Shown here piece by piece: positions 18,975 to 26,341 of a DNA stretch of 64,000 nt. This DNA comes from CAYLJJ01 sp964384025. Lineage in GTDB: Bacteria > Myxococcota_A > Bradymonadia > UBA7976 > UBA1532. Made by a program: the position numbers and the translations under genes. The stretch lies in NCBI GenBank assembly GCA_964384025.1, contig CAYLJJ010000005.1, positions 1 through 64,000 of the forward strand, read 5' to 3'. The notes below the pieces were generated by a model. The model worked only from the letters and a program-made list of their open reading frames with translations, did not search any database and was not told where the DNA came from. How positions within the stretch are numbered: position 1 is the stretch's first letter; the number at the start of each line of letters is the position of its first letter.

Positions 18975-19904
18975 CTACTTGAAGAGAACATAGTCCCCGA
19001 CCTGGACCTCCTTTGAACCTCGATAGATATAGGCTCGCGCCATTCTGGGATAGACAGCGAACACGGTGATCTCGCCAAAGAAGGTTTCAGAGCCAACCAT
19101 GGCGCCTTTGGGAGTCCCTGTAAGCTCCTCGGCATAGTTGACCACAAAGGCGCTCATTCCACGAGTCACATGATCCCTCTGACCCAGGTCGATGGAGACC
19201 AGATCGCCATCTCGACTGGTGATCACACCTCGCCGCATACTGCTTGGACTGGGGAGCGCCTTAGAGAGGCGCCTAGCAAGCTCCTTCATATCGGTCCGAT
19301 CGAGAATGAACTCCTTGCCGGTGCGCCTAAAGCGCAGGGTGCTTGAGTCAGCCCACATGACAAAGGGGTCATCCTGATTGAGGTTGATCAGTCGGGTATC
19401 AAGCACCAGATCCTGCTGCCCGACAGAGGTGATCGCTCCGGTGAGCACCGCATCAACCCCCTTAACTTTGAGCTTGTCGCTGATCTTCTCATCGAGGGGA
19501 TAGTTGCGTAACTGACCCAGATCGTACATGTCAAAGCGCTTTGTTTTCACCAGCTCTGTGAACAGCACATCAGGGAGAGACTGAACTATGGCTGGACCCT
19601 CGATCTTTAGAGAGGAGAACTGTGTAGAGTCATCGCCTTTAACGATATAAGCACCTGTCCGCAAGAGGGTATTATCGGGGATGCCAGTACGCACAACACC
19701 GCCCACCTGAGCGGTCTGATCGACGAAGCTCACGACCGCGAGACGGAACCTCAGGGTGTGGGGCTCGATCACTCGGCGAGGCGGATTTGGTTGTACAACC
19801 CCCGGCACCGGTACGCTTGAACTGTCCTCTTGTAACTGCATCGGGCCACAGCCGATGCAGATCAAAGTACCCCACATAATCAGAAGCCTGATTGCGATCT
19901 TCAT
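18975..19904 (-). CDS. CsgG/FlgT-like lipoprotein
   Basis: MKIAIRLLIMWGTLICIGC is a lipoprotein signal, and the mature part starts with a Pro-rich linker. Residues 50-215 resemble the CsgG/LpoB-type fold: a leading strand LRFRLAVVSFVD, a middle region ending V-D-A-V-L-T-G-A-I-T, and strand T-R-L-I-N-L-N. The last 90 residues (RRGVITSRDGDLVSIDLGQRD to VQVGDYVLFK) look like the FlgT C-terminal domain, a small beta-barrel. Such proteins form or assist outer-membrane assemblies. A GGGGGAG Shine-Dalgarno lies inside the end of the upstream TPR gene, which ends five bases before this ATG, so the two are one operon. The stop lies eight bases from that of the caspase-FGE gene. Exact function unknown. 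Confidence 0.8.
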   Translation of the reverse strand: MKIAIRLLIMWGTLICIGCGPMQLQEDSSSVPVPGVVQPNPPRRVIEPHTLRFRLAVVSFVDQTAQVGGVVRTGIPDNTLLRTGAYIVKGDDSTQFSSLKIEGPAIVQSLPDVLFTELVKTKRFDMYDLGQLRNYPLDEKISDKLKVKGVDAVLTGAITSVGQQDLVLDTRLINLNQDDPFVMWADSSTLRFRRTGKEFILDRTDMKELARRLSKALPSPSSMRRGVITSRDGDLVSIDLGQRDHVTRGMSAFVVNYAEELTGTPKGAMVGSETFFGEITVFAVYPRMARAYIYRGSKEVQVGDYVLFK

Positions 19905-19909
19905 CAGGA

Positions 19910-20668
19910 TTACTCCCCCTTTGTGATGCCCTGGCCAGCGGAACTCGTTTCGTAGTCCTCAGGGTTCGCCATGCGATCCGCGAGCCTAGACGCTTGTGGC
20001 ATATCGTCGATCTCCATCGCCTTTCGAAGAGCGACCATCGCCAACTGACGATTGCCTCTCATCAATAGTGTGTAACCCTTCCACACATAGAAACCTGAGT
20101 TCTGGAGGTTCGGGATCATCCCCCCATCTTCGATCTTCTTGAGCCTCTGGAGAGCCTCATCGTACTGCTCAAGGCAGGCGTATACCTGCGCAATGGTCAG
20201 GTGCGCGGGGCCGTAGTTGGGGTTGACTTCGAGGGCCTTCGAGGCCCAATGCATAGCTCTATGCAGGTGTTTGTGCGCCAAGCGCTTCTCTGTGCCCTCC
20301 ACGACCGGCTTACCATCCTCCCCAACCCCAGCAAAGACCTTCGTGTGGCCCTGAAGCAGGTAGTTGGTGGCGAGCCCATTGAGCACATACATGTTCGTGG
20401 CTTCGTTACGCAGCGCTAAGCGATAAAGCTGCTCGGCGGCAGCGTAGCGCTTGAACTCACGCATCTGATCGGCAGCCAACCAAAGCTCCCTGACCTTTCG
20501 ATCTCTGAGAGGAACCTCCGATTTCATGATCTTCGGCTTCTCAACCACTGGCTGCGCGGGCTTTTTAGCAGACTGCTCGATCATCTGACGCCCACCGCTC
20601 GCGAGCGCTGCCAGCGCACATGCAAGGATCAAGCACAATCGAAGCAAAACGACGACAGGGTACTTCAT
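19910..20668 (-). CDS. Exported TPR-repeat protein
   Basis: ATG 20668 is preceded by a strong GGGGGAG and starts an N-terminal hydrophobic segment (VVVLLRLCLILACALAALAS), which is a Sec signal or anchor. Residues 55-230 contain tetratricopeptide-like helical pairs: AAEQLYRLALRNEATNMYVLNGLATNYLLQG, ASKALEVNPNYGPAHLTIAQVYACLEQYDEALQ-type units and GYTLLMRGNRQLAMVALRKAMEID-type units. TPRs mediate protein-protein contact, so it probably scaffolds the CsgG/FlgT-like lipoprotein translated right after it. The C-terminus is short and polar. The gene is divergent from the membrane protein gene at 20736, with about 65 bases between them for both promoters. Confidence 0.82.
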   Translation of the reverse strand: MKYPVVVLLRLCLILACALAALASGGRQMIEQSAKKPAQPVVEKPKIMKSEVPLRDRKVRELWLAADQMREFKRYAAAEQLYRLALRNEATNMYVLNGLATNYLLQGHTKVFAGVGEDGKPVVEGTEKRLAHKHLHRAMHWASKALEVNPNYGPAHLTIAQVYACLEQYDEALQRLKKIEDGGMIPNLQNSGFYVWKGYTLLMRGNRQLAMVALRKAMEIDDMPQASRLADRMANPEDYETSSAGQGITKGE

Positions 20669-20735
20669 TGCTCCCCCGATGACTATGTTGTATCAGGACC
20701 GTAGACCTGGGGTTGCTCATCGTCAAGGAGATCAA

Positions 20736-21443
20736 ATGCGCGCTCGTGGGCTCTTTGCTCCTTTGCTGCGCAGAGCCAACCGCTGCCTAGCAGGGTATGA
20801 TCGCCCCAGTCAACCAGCCCTCCCTGTGGGTGAGTTCCTTCACCTCTGGCCTCTCTTTGCGGTGTTGGTGTTGGTGCTCAATGATTGGGTCTTCAAATAC
20901 AGCCCAATCATCCCCCGTTGGTTCAGCGGCAAGGCATCTGACTTTGCGGGGCTCTACTTCTTCCCTCTGCTGCTCACCGCCACGGGCGATCTTCTCAGTT
21001 TTGGCCTCTCCCGGCTCACGGGTTGGAGGCTAGATTTCTCTTTGCGTCCCTGGAAGCTGCGCTTGGCGATCCTCTTCACCGCCACCGCCTTCAGCGCGCT
21101 TCAGTTCTCCGATGGCTGGGCGGCTCACTATGAAGCGCTGGTGAGGTTGACTGGCTTAGAGAGCACTGTCTATCAGGACCCCTGGGATCTGATCGCCCTC
21201 CCGATCCTATGGCTCTCATGGCTCCGTGGTCGAGCTGAGCTGCGCCAAGTTCCTCTGGGACGATTGGCGGCGGTGGGTCATCATAAAAGTTTTGAAGAGC
21301 TACGCATGGAGCTGGAGGATTGCGTCACTGCTGGTGCAGCGCCTGATGTGATGGACGAGCTCACTCAAGCTTGGCTCGCCTGGAGAGAAGAAGGGGAGGA
21401 GGCCAAGCTCGCGGCTTGTCAACGAGACCTCCGCGTCTCGTGA
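20736..21443 (+). CDS. Integral membrane protein of unknown function
   Basis: ATG 20736 has AAGGAG five bases upstream; the longer frame from 20679 overlaps the promoter region of the divergent gene and was set aside. The 235 residues contain three to four hydrophobic segments: LWPLFAVLVLVLNDWVF, DFAGLYFFPLLLTATGDLLS, LAILFTATAFSALQF and LIALPILWLSWL. A conserved-looking stretch P-R-W-F-S-G-K-A-S-D-F-A-G-L lies at the first/second helix junction. The C-terminal 60 residues are soluble, acidic and helical. I do not recognise the family. It is monocistronic as far as can be seen and its relation to the caspase-FGE locus is unclear. Confidence 0.72.
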   Translation: MRARGLFAPLLRRANRCLAGYDRPSQPALPVGEFLHLWPLFAVLVLVLNDWVFKYSPIIPRWFSGKASDFAGLYFFPLLLTATGDLLSFGLSRLTGWRLDFSLRPWKLRLAILFTATAFSALQFSDGWAAHYEALVRLTGLESTVYQDPWDLIALPILWLSWLRGRAELRQVPLGRLAAVGHHKSFEELRMELEDCVTAGAAPDVMDELTQAWLAWREEGEEAKLAACQRDLRVS

Positions 21444-21525
21444 TGCCATAAAAAAAAGTCAACCCCAGGAAGCAGGCTCGCCTCTCTTCGGCCTCCTGTC
21501 CTCTGGAGATCTCTCACTTTTCCTC

Positions 21526-21531
21526 TACAAT
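21526..21531 (+). promoter_or_regulatory. Possible -10 box giving a near-leaderless cysteine desulfurase mRNA
   Basis: TACAAT lies ten bases before the ATG of the cysteine desulfurase gene, which has no Shine-Dalgarno. Transcription six or seven bases after this box would start about three bases before the ATG. No good -35 hexamer is present at the right distance, so the call is tentative. Confidence 0.3.
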
Positions 21532-21540
21532 CTCTTCTCT

Positions 21541-22665
21541 ATGAAGCCCATCTACCTCGATCATGCGGCCACCACCCCAATAGATCCTGAGATCCTCAAG
21601 GGCCTCAGCGAGCGGCTCCTGAGCCACTTTGGTAACCCCAGCTCCAGGCATATTGAGGGCCGCCGCGCCGCCAAGCTGCTGGAGAGCGCTCGGGAGCGCT
21701 TGGCGCGACAGTTGGGTGCGCGCCCTGAAGAGATCATCTTCTGCTCAGGAGGCACTGAAGCTCTCAGTTTGGGGATCCTGGGGAGCGCAGGAGAGGCTGC
21801 TGGAGAGATCATCATCTCAGCGGCGGAGCACTCCGCCATCCTGGAGGCTGCGCGACATCTAGAACAGCATCGACGCTGGAGCTTGAAGATCTGCCCCGTT
21901 GATGGAGAGGGGCGTCTGAGGCCAGAAACCCTCGCACCGCTCTTGAGCCCCAAGACCCGGATTCTGGGGTTGATCTGGGCCAATAATGAGGTGGGTACCC
22001 TCAACGACCTCAACCCTCTGCTGCGCTTGATTCGCAAGAAGTCTCCAAGGGCTAAGGTGGTCCTGGACGCAGTACAGGCTCTGGGCAAGCTGCCCTTCAA
22101 GGTCTCACGCCTGGGAGTAGATGTTCTGGCGGTCACCGCCCATAAGCTTCACGGCCCTCCAGGCATCGGCGCGCTCTGGAGCAGGCGCCCTGTTCAGCCT
22201 CTCTTTAAGGGGGGTGGGCAGGAGCGAGGTCAACGCGGAGGCAGCCTCTCAGCGCCGTTGGCCTGGGCCTTTGCTGAGGCCGCTGCTCTACATCTCCAAC
22301 ATATGCCCCAGATTCGCCAGCTCAGGGACCAACTCTGGCGTGAGATCAGCGCTGAGATCCCAGAGGCTCAGCTCCTGGGGCCTTCTTTAGAGGGAGAGCG
22401 CCTGGGAGACAACCTAATGCTTCTTATCCCTGGAATCCCAAGTGAGCCGCTCCTTAACGCTCTCTCGGCGGCGGGGCTGATGGCCTCAGCGGGCAGCGCC
22501 TGTGCACGGGGCAGCTTTAGTCGAACTCTAGCGGCGATGGGGAGGCGTGCTGAGGAGGGGGCCTTCTTACGCCTCAGCCCTGGGCGCTTTAACCACCCTG
22601 AGGAGATAAAGCGAGCCGCTCAGATCATCAGCCAAGAGAGCAACAGCTTGAAGAGATATTATTGA
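21541..22665 (+). CDS. Cysteine desulfurase (NifS/IscS family)
   Basis: This PLP enzyme removes sulfur from cysteine as a persulfide for Fe-S cluster or tRNA thiolation pathways. The 374 residues fit the family. Visible features are YLDHAATTP at the N-terminus, SGGTEAL and AEHSAIL in the cofactor pocket, NNEVGT, DAVQALGK, the PLP-binding Lys202 in AHKLHGPPG, and the persulfide-carrying Cys321 in ASAGSACARGS. Several related subfamilies (IscS, NifS, tRNA-specific) share these motifs, so no symbol is assigned. No iscU, nifU or mnmA neighbour is present. It ends 29 bases from the stop of the convergent polynucleotide phosphorylase. There is no ribosome-binding site before the ATG. Confidence 0.94.
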   Translation: MKPIYLDHAATTPIDPEILKGLSERLLSHFGNPSSRHIEGRRAAKLLESARERLARQLGARPEEIIFCSGGTEALSLGILGSAGEAAGEIIISAAEHSAILEAARHLEQHRRWSLKICPVDGEGRLRPETLAPLLSPKTRILGLIWANNEVGTLNDLNPLLRLIRKKSPRAKVVLDAVQALGKLPFKVSRLGVDVLAVTAHKLHGPPGIGALWSRRPVQPLFKGGGQERGQRGGSLSAPLAWAFAEAAALHLQHMPQIRQLRDQLWREISAEIPEAQLLGPSLEGERLGDNLMLLIPGIPSEPLLNALSAAGLMASAGSACARGSFSRTLAAMGRRAEEGAFLRLSPGRFNHPEEIKRAAQIISQESNSLKRYY

Positions 22666-22694
22666 AGAGTTGGATGCTCCTCTGGGGAAAGATC

Positions 22695-24677
22695 TCAGGA
22701 GTTTAGGGCGTCCTCTCTGGACATTCCCTGAGCGGCGCGCTCGCTGAGGCTGATCGGCTGGGTGGGCTGCATCACCATCAAGAGCAGGGTCTGGCCCGGT
22801 CTGACCGCCTCAGCCTCGATGAGATCCTCGTCAGCGACAAAGACCTCATAATCAGCGAAGCGCACCCGAACACCCCCTCTGCGTAGAGAGTCCACCCGCG
22901 CCAACACCAAGACCCCCAGCTCCAAGTTGAGGGAGCGGGCCTGGAGACCCTCCTCTGCCCTCTGAAGAGCCCCTGCATTGAGCGCGAAGATCAACGCCCG
23001 ACCCTCAGAGTCGATATGAATCTGAGTGCGTGTCCGCTTTTGAAGTTGCTGAAGCTTAGGACCTCTGAGGCGCTGGATCTGCGTTGAGTCGACGATCAAC
23101 TCATGAACCTGGGGATCCTCTTTTGTAGGGAGCGTCTCTAGGATTGGGGCCATCCTCTTGAGGATCTCCAAGCGCCCCAGGCGTCCACGCTCCAAGAGCG
23201 CGGCAAGCTGCTCTAAGGAGAGCGGACGACCCTGAATATCCATCTGAAAGGCGGTTACTCCCTGCGCTGTTCCAGCGATCTTGAGATCGAGATCGCTGAG
23301 CTGATCCTCCTCACTGCTGATATCGCTGAGGATCTGTTGGGCTCCATCCCTGCCTTGAATCAGACCCAGAGCCAAGCCTGCTACAGGCTGATGAGGGATC
23401 GCCAAGGAGGCCAGGGCGATGCTGCCCGCGCACACCGTCGCCATTGAGGAGGAGCCGTCAGACTCGGTGATATCGGAGACCAGCCGCAGAGGGAAGGGGA
23501 GATCTCGCTTGAGGCCCGCCTTAAGGGCGCGACACGCGAGGACACCGTGCCCCAACTCTCGTCGCCCCAAGATGCGGTGAGGTTCAGCATCACCTGCAGC
23601 GGAGGGGCTGAAGTTGTAGTGGAGATAGAAGTTCTTTCGACTGTTACGAAGGAGACTTTGATCCTCCAGAGAGTCACGAGCGCCGCCGATGGTGGCTGAG
23701 AGCAGGGCTTGAGTCTCTCCCCGAGTAAACAGCGCCGAGCCCTGAGCCCTGGGGAGAATCCGCGCCTCACAGGAGATGGGGCGAAGATCAGTTGGAGCGC
23801 GACCATCAAAGCGTCGCCCTTCCAAGAGCGCCTCCTGGGCGATCTCTCGGAGCTGCCGTTTGAGATGATACTCCACCCAGCCACGGCTCAAACCAGAGCT
23901 GATGCAGCGCTCCTCCTTGAGCGCTTCTAAGCCAGCACGACGCTCCTCATATCCTCCAAGCGCGAGGATCTCTCGGATCTCGGGCTCAAGGGAGAGGCTC
24001 CCCAAAGAGAAGCTTAACTTCTCTTTGCCACAGGCGGTTTGGAGACGATCCATCGCTTCTAGGGCAGGCGTCAAGAACTCCCTCGCTTGACTCAACTGCT
24101 CTAAGATCTGCGCCTCTTCAAGCTGCGCAGCGCCACCCTCAAAGCTGACGACTCCATCTCGACAGAGGCTGAGGAAGAGATCCAACTCTCCTCCTCGCTG
24201 CCTGAGCGAGGGGAGGGGCTCTAAGCTTCCCGCCTTCAGATTAAAGCGAGCCCCCGCCAAAGGCCCCGCGAAGGGGATCTCTGAGATATGCAGAGCGCTG
24301 GAGGCTGCCAGGAGGGCCAAGCTCTCTAGATCGCTGCCGTTGTCGGCGCTGTGAACGATGATTTGAATTTGAACCTTTAGGGGGCCCAAGAGCGGTCGGA
24401 GGGCGCGATCGATGAGGCGTGCGCTCAGCAGCTCGCTCTCTTTGGGGCGCAGCTCTCGGCGTTGATGGTTGGGAGGGATCCGCCCGATGGCTGCGACGCG
24501 CTCGCGATAGTCCACGGTGAGCGCTACAAACTCACCTCCCCGAACTTCTCCAGCCACCGCTGTCGCCAGGATAAAGCTACGTCGATGTCGAATGACCACT
24601 CCGTTGGCGCGGCTGGCGATACGTCCAGCCTCTAGGCTGATCTCTTCCCCTCCGATCTCAAAGCGCTCTAGAAACAT
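22695..24677 (-). CDS. pnp: Divergent polynucleotide phosphorylase
   Basis: PNPase phosphorolytically degrades RNA from its 3' end. Both RNase PH domains are recognisable: the first with GRIPPNHQRRELRPKESEL and SARLIDRALRPL, the second with LPRAQGSALFTRGETQALL, GRRELGHG and SDITESDGSSSMATVCAGS. The catalytic acidic/Lys cluster is preserved as EDQLSDLDLK in the core. It is short (660 residues against about 700 or more). The usual KH GxxG loop is replaced by RGPKLQQLQKRT, and the final S1-like barrel is weak and ends in MVMQPTQPISLSERAAQ. The N-terminal domain is also more divergent than typical. The usual partner rpsO is absent next door. It may be the sole PNPase or an accessory paralogue; I cannot tell. 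Confidence 0.88.
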   Translation of the reverse strand: MFLERFEIGGEEISLEAGRIASRANGVVIRHRRSFILATAVAGEVRGGEFVALTVDYRERVAAIGRIPPNHQRRELRPKESELLSARLIDRALRPLLGPLKVQIQIIVHSADNGSDLESLALLAASSALHISEIPFAGPLAGARFNLKAGSLEPLPSLRQRGGELDLFLSLCRDGVVSFEGGAAQLEEAQILEQLSQAREFLTPALEAMDRLQTACGKEKLSFSLGSLSLEPEIREILALGGYEERRAGLEALKEERCISSGLSRGWVEYHLKRQLREIAQEALLEGRRFDGRAPTDLRPISCEARILPRAQGSALFTRGETQALLSATIGGARDSLEDQSLLRNSRKNFYLHYNFSPSAAGDAEPHRILGRRELGHGVLACRALKAGLKRDLPFPLRLVSDITESDGSSSMATVCAGSIALASLAIPHQPVAGLALGLIQGRDGAQQILSDISSEEDQLSDLDLKIAGTAQGVTAFQMDIQGRPLSLEQLAALLERGRLGRLEILKRMAPILETLPTKEDPQVHELIVDSTQIQRLRGPKLQQLQKRTRTQIHIDSEGRALIFALNAGALQRAEEGLQARSLNLELGVLVLARVDSLRRGGVRVRFADYEVFVADEDLIEAEAVRPGQTLLLMVMQPTQPISLSERAAQGMSREDALNS

Positions 24678-24731
24678 CTCTCTCCTCTTGGCGTGCTGAT
24701 GGGCGGCGGAGGCTATCTGTGAGGGAGTAGA

Positions 24732-24860
24732 GTGTCAATCGAGGTCGCGTTTGTGATCGCAGCAGATGAGGTGGAGAGAGAGGAGGCCCTTCAGAGAGAA
24801 AGGGCCAAAGTGGAGCGCTGGTTGGCTGCGATTATTCCTAAATGGTTGCGGGGCTCTTGA
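24732..24860 (+). CDS. Possible 42-residue helical small protein
   Basis: This small frame lies in the gap between pnp and holA. It starts with GTG at 24732, four bases after GGAG, and encodes M-S-I-E-V-A-F-V-I-A-A-D-E followed by a charged helix (VEREEALQRERAKVERWL) and AAIIPKWLRGS. The composition looks coding: strongly charged with an amphipathic pattern. It is the only reasonable use of this 219-base gap. There is no homologue I can name and the start is not ATG, so it is offered as a candidate only. Confidence 0.35.
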   Translation: MSIEVAFVIAADEVEREEALQRERAKVERWLAAIIPKWLRGS

Positions 24861-24896
24861 AGTTCCAAACAACCAATTTACCTGAGGTCCAGATGT

Positions 24897-25892
24897 TCAA
24901 GCGGAGAGGTCCATTAGGACCCCTTCAAAGATCAACTCATTGGGAAGCTTGCTGCTCTTAAGCGCTCGGTCTGCTTGGTTGAGTCGCTCCAGAGCCTCAA
25001 GCAGCTCAGCTCCTGAATAGTGGTTGAGTTGCCTCCCAAAGTCACGGCTTCGAAAAGAGGGGATCCGCACCTGTTTACAGATCTCAGCGAGGTTTAGGCC
25101 CTGAGCTTGGTAGCTGCGACCCATCAGAAGGCGACGATACTGGAGCAGAACCAATCCCAGGAGCGCGAGGGGATTCTCTCCCTGAGACAGGAGTTGATGG
25201 CTGTACTCCAGGACCTTCACAGTGTTTCGGTTGAGGATCGCGTCGCTCAAATCCCAGACGCTGCGACTGCGCGTAAAAGCGATGCTCTCCTCTACATGAG
25301 CAGCGCTGATGATCTGCTCCTCCTCAACGAAGAGGCTGAGGCGCTCCAAGGCTGCGTCTAAGTTGGCCAGATCTGTGCCCACCGCCTCCAGCAAGAGGTG
25401 AGCGGCATCGGGATCAAGCCTACGCCCCTGCTCTTGGCTTCTGGACAGGAGCCAGCCGGGGATCTGGCGCTCCTTGAGAGGATTGGACGCAAACACACAA
25501 CCATGTTTGAGAATACGTTTATAGAGAGCGCTGCTCTTACGGACCGATTCCATCGCGTGGAAGACAAGGCAGCTGCTGGAATCAGGTTCCTCTATATATC
25601 GCAATAGGGTTTTAAGGGCCGCTGCCTTGAGCTTAAAGATCGGCTCGGCGTTGCGAACCAGGACCATACGGCGAGGAGCCATCATGGGTAGAGTCCGGGC
25701 GGCGTCTAAGATACGCCCCAACTCAAGGTTCTCCTGAGCGTCAAAGCGATCCAGGTTGAAGTCCTCAGCGATCCCCTTTAACACCGCCTCACGGAGCCAA
25801 TCTAAGGCTTTGCGGGAGAGGAAACCCTCGTCACCGTGGAGAAGATAGACAGGGGATTCGCCCTTTTTAAGCTGACTGCTCCAAGGCTTCAT
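24897..25892 (-). CDS. holA: DNA polymerase III delta subunit
   Basis: HolA is the clamp-loader subunit that opens the beta sliding clamp. The 331 residues fit the family. The N-terminus S-P-V-Y-L-L-H-G-D-E-G-F-L, the R-R-M-V-L-V-R-N-A-E strand, a three-domain layout with the G-T-D-L-A-N-L-D-A-A-L-E-R-L-S motif at about 170-185, and the SVWDLSDAILN start of the collar domain are all typical. Its ATG overlaps the lptE stop by four bases (ATGA), so it is translationally coupled to lptE. The lptE-holA pair is a widely conserved arrangement in Gram-negative bacteria. It is the last gene of the six-gene operon that begins with nfeD. Confidence 0.93.
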   Translation of the reverse strand: MKPWSSQLKKGESPVYLLHGDEGFLSRKALDWLREAVLKGIAEDFNLDRFDAQENLELGRILDAARTLPMMAPRRMVLVRNAEPIFKLKAAALKTLLRYIEEPDSSSCLVFHAMESVRKSSALYKRILKHGCVFASNPLKERQIPGWLLSRSQEQGRRLDPDAAHLLLEAVGTDLANLDAALERLSLFVEEEQIISAAHVEESIAFTRSRSVWDLSDAILNRNTVKVLEYSHQLLSQGENPLALLGLVLLQYRRLLMGRSYQAQGLNLAEICKQVRIPSFRSRDFGRQLNHYSGAELLEALERLNQADRALKSSKLPNELIFEGVLMDLSA

Positions 25893-26341
25893 CGCTCCTC
25901 CAAGGTAAGATGTTCTAAGAGATGCTGAGCCAGAGCTTCAGTTAAAGACTCCAAGGCCAGACGCCGCGCTGCTCGGGTCTCCCTCAAGCTGGCTCCTCTC
26001 AGATAGTGTCCTGTTTGACGAAGAGGGCCGCTGTCCCAGCGCTGCGCTCCTTGCTCATACCAAACCTCCAACTCCAACTCCAACTCATGTGCTCCAGAGA
26101 TGCCCCGATGATCATAGGCCAGAGGTCGTTCTCTTAACCGCAGGTGCCCTTTGAGAATGGGAGCCTCAGCAGGCTTTAAACCTCGCCGTAGAGAGGCAGC
26201 GAGCTGATGTCCTAGATCTCCCTCTCCGCTCTGATCCTCGATCAGCCCCAGGCGCAGAGCAGGGACCCCCTCGGCGTTTAAGAGGCGATATCCACAAGCC
26301 AAAGAGAGGAGGAGAGGGAGTAAGAGGAGCGCTCTGCTCAT
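25889..26341 (-). CDS. lptE: LptE-like LPS-assembly lipoprotein
   Basis: This encodes 150 residues starting with the lipoprotein signal MSRALLLLPLLLSLACGYRL; Cys-Gly-Tyr-x-Leu right after the lipobox is the LptE hallmark. LptE plugs and assists the outer-membrane LPS translocon LptD. The mature part alternates short strands and ends in a long helix, as expected (IEDQSGEGDLGHQLAASLR, then LALESLTEALAQHLLEHL). Sequence identity to the family is low, as usual, and the call leans on size, signal and position immediately ahead of holA. It overlaps both neighbours by four bases. It implies an LPS-containing outer membrane. Confidence 0.82.
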   Translation of the reverse strand: MSRALLLLPLLLSLACGYRLLNAEGVPALRLGLIEDQSGEGDLGHQLAASLRRGLKPAEAPILKGHLRLRERPLAYDHRGISGAHELELELEVWYEQGAQRWDSGPLRQTGHYLRGASLRETRAARRLALESLTEALAQHLLEHLTLEER

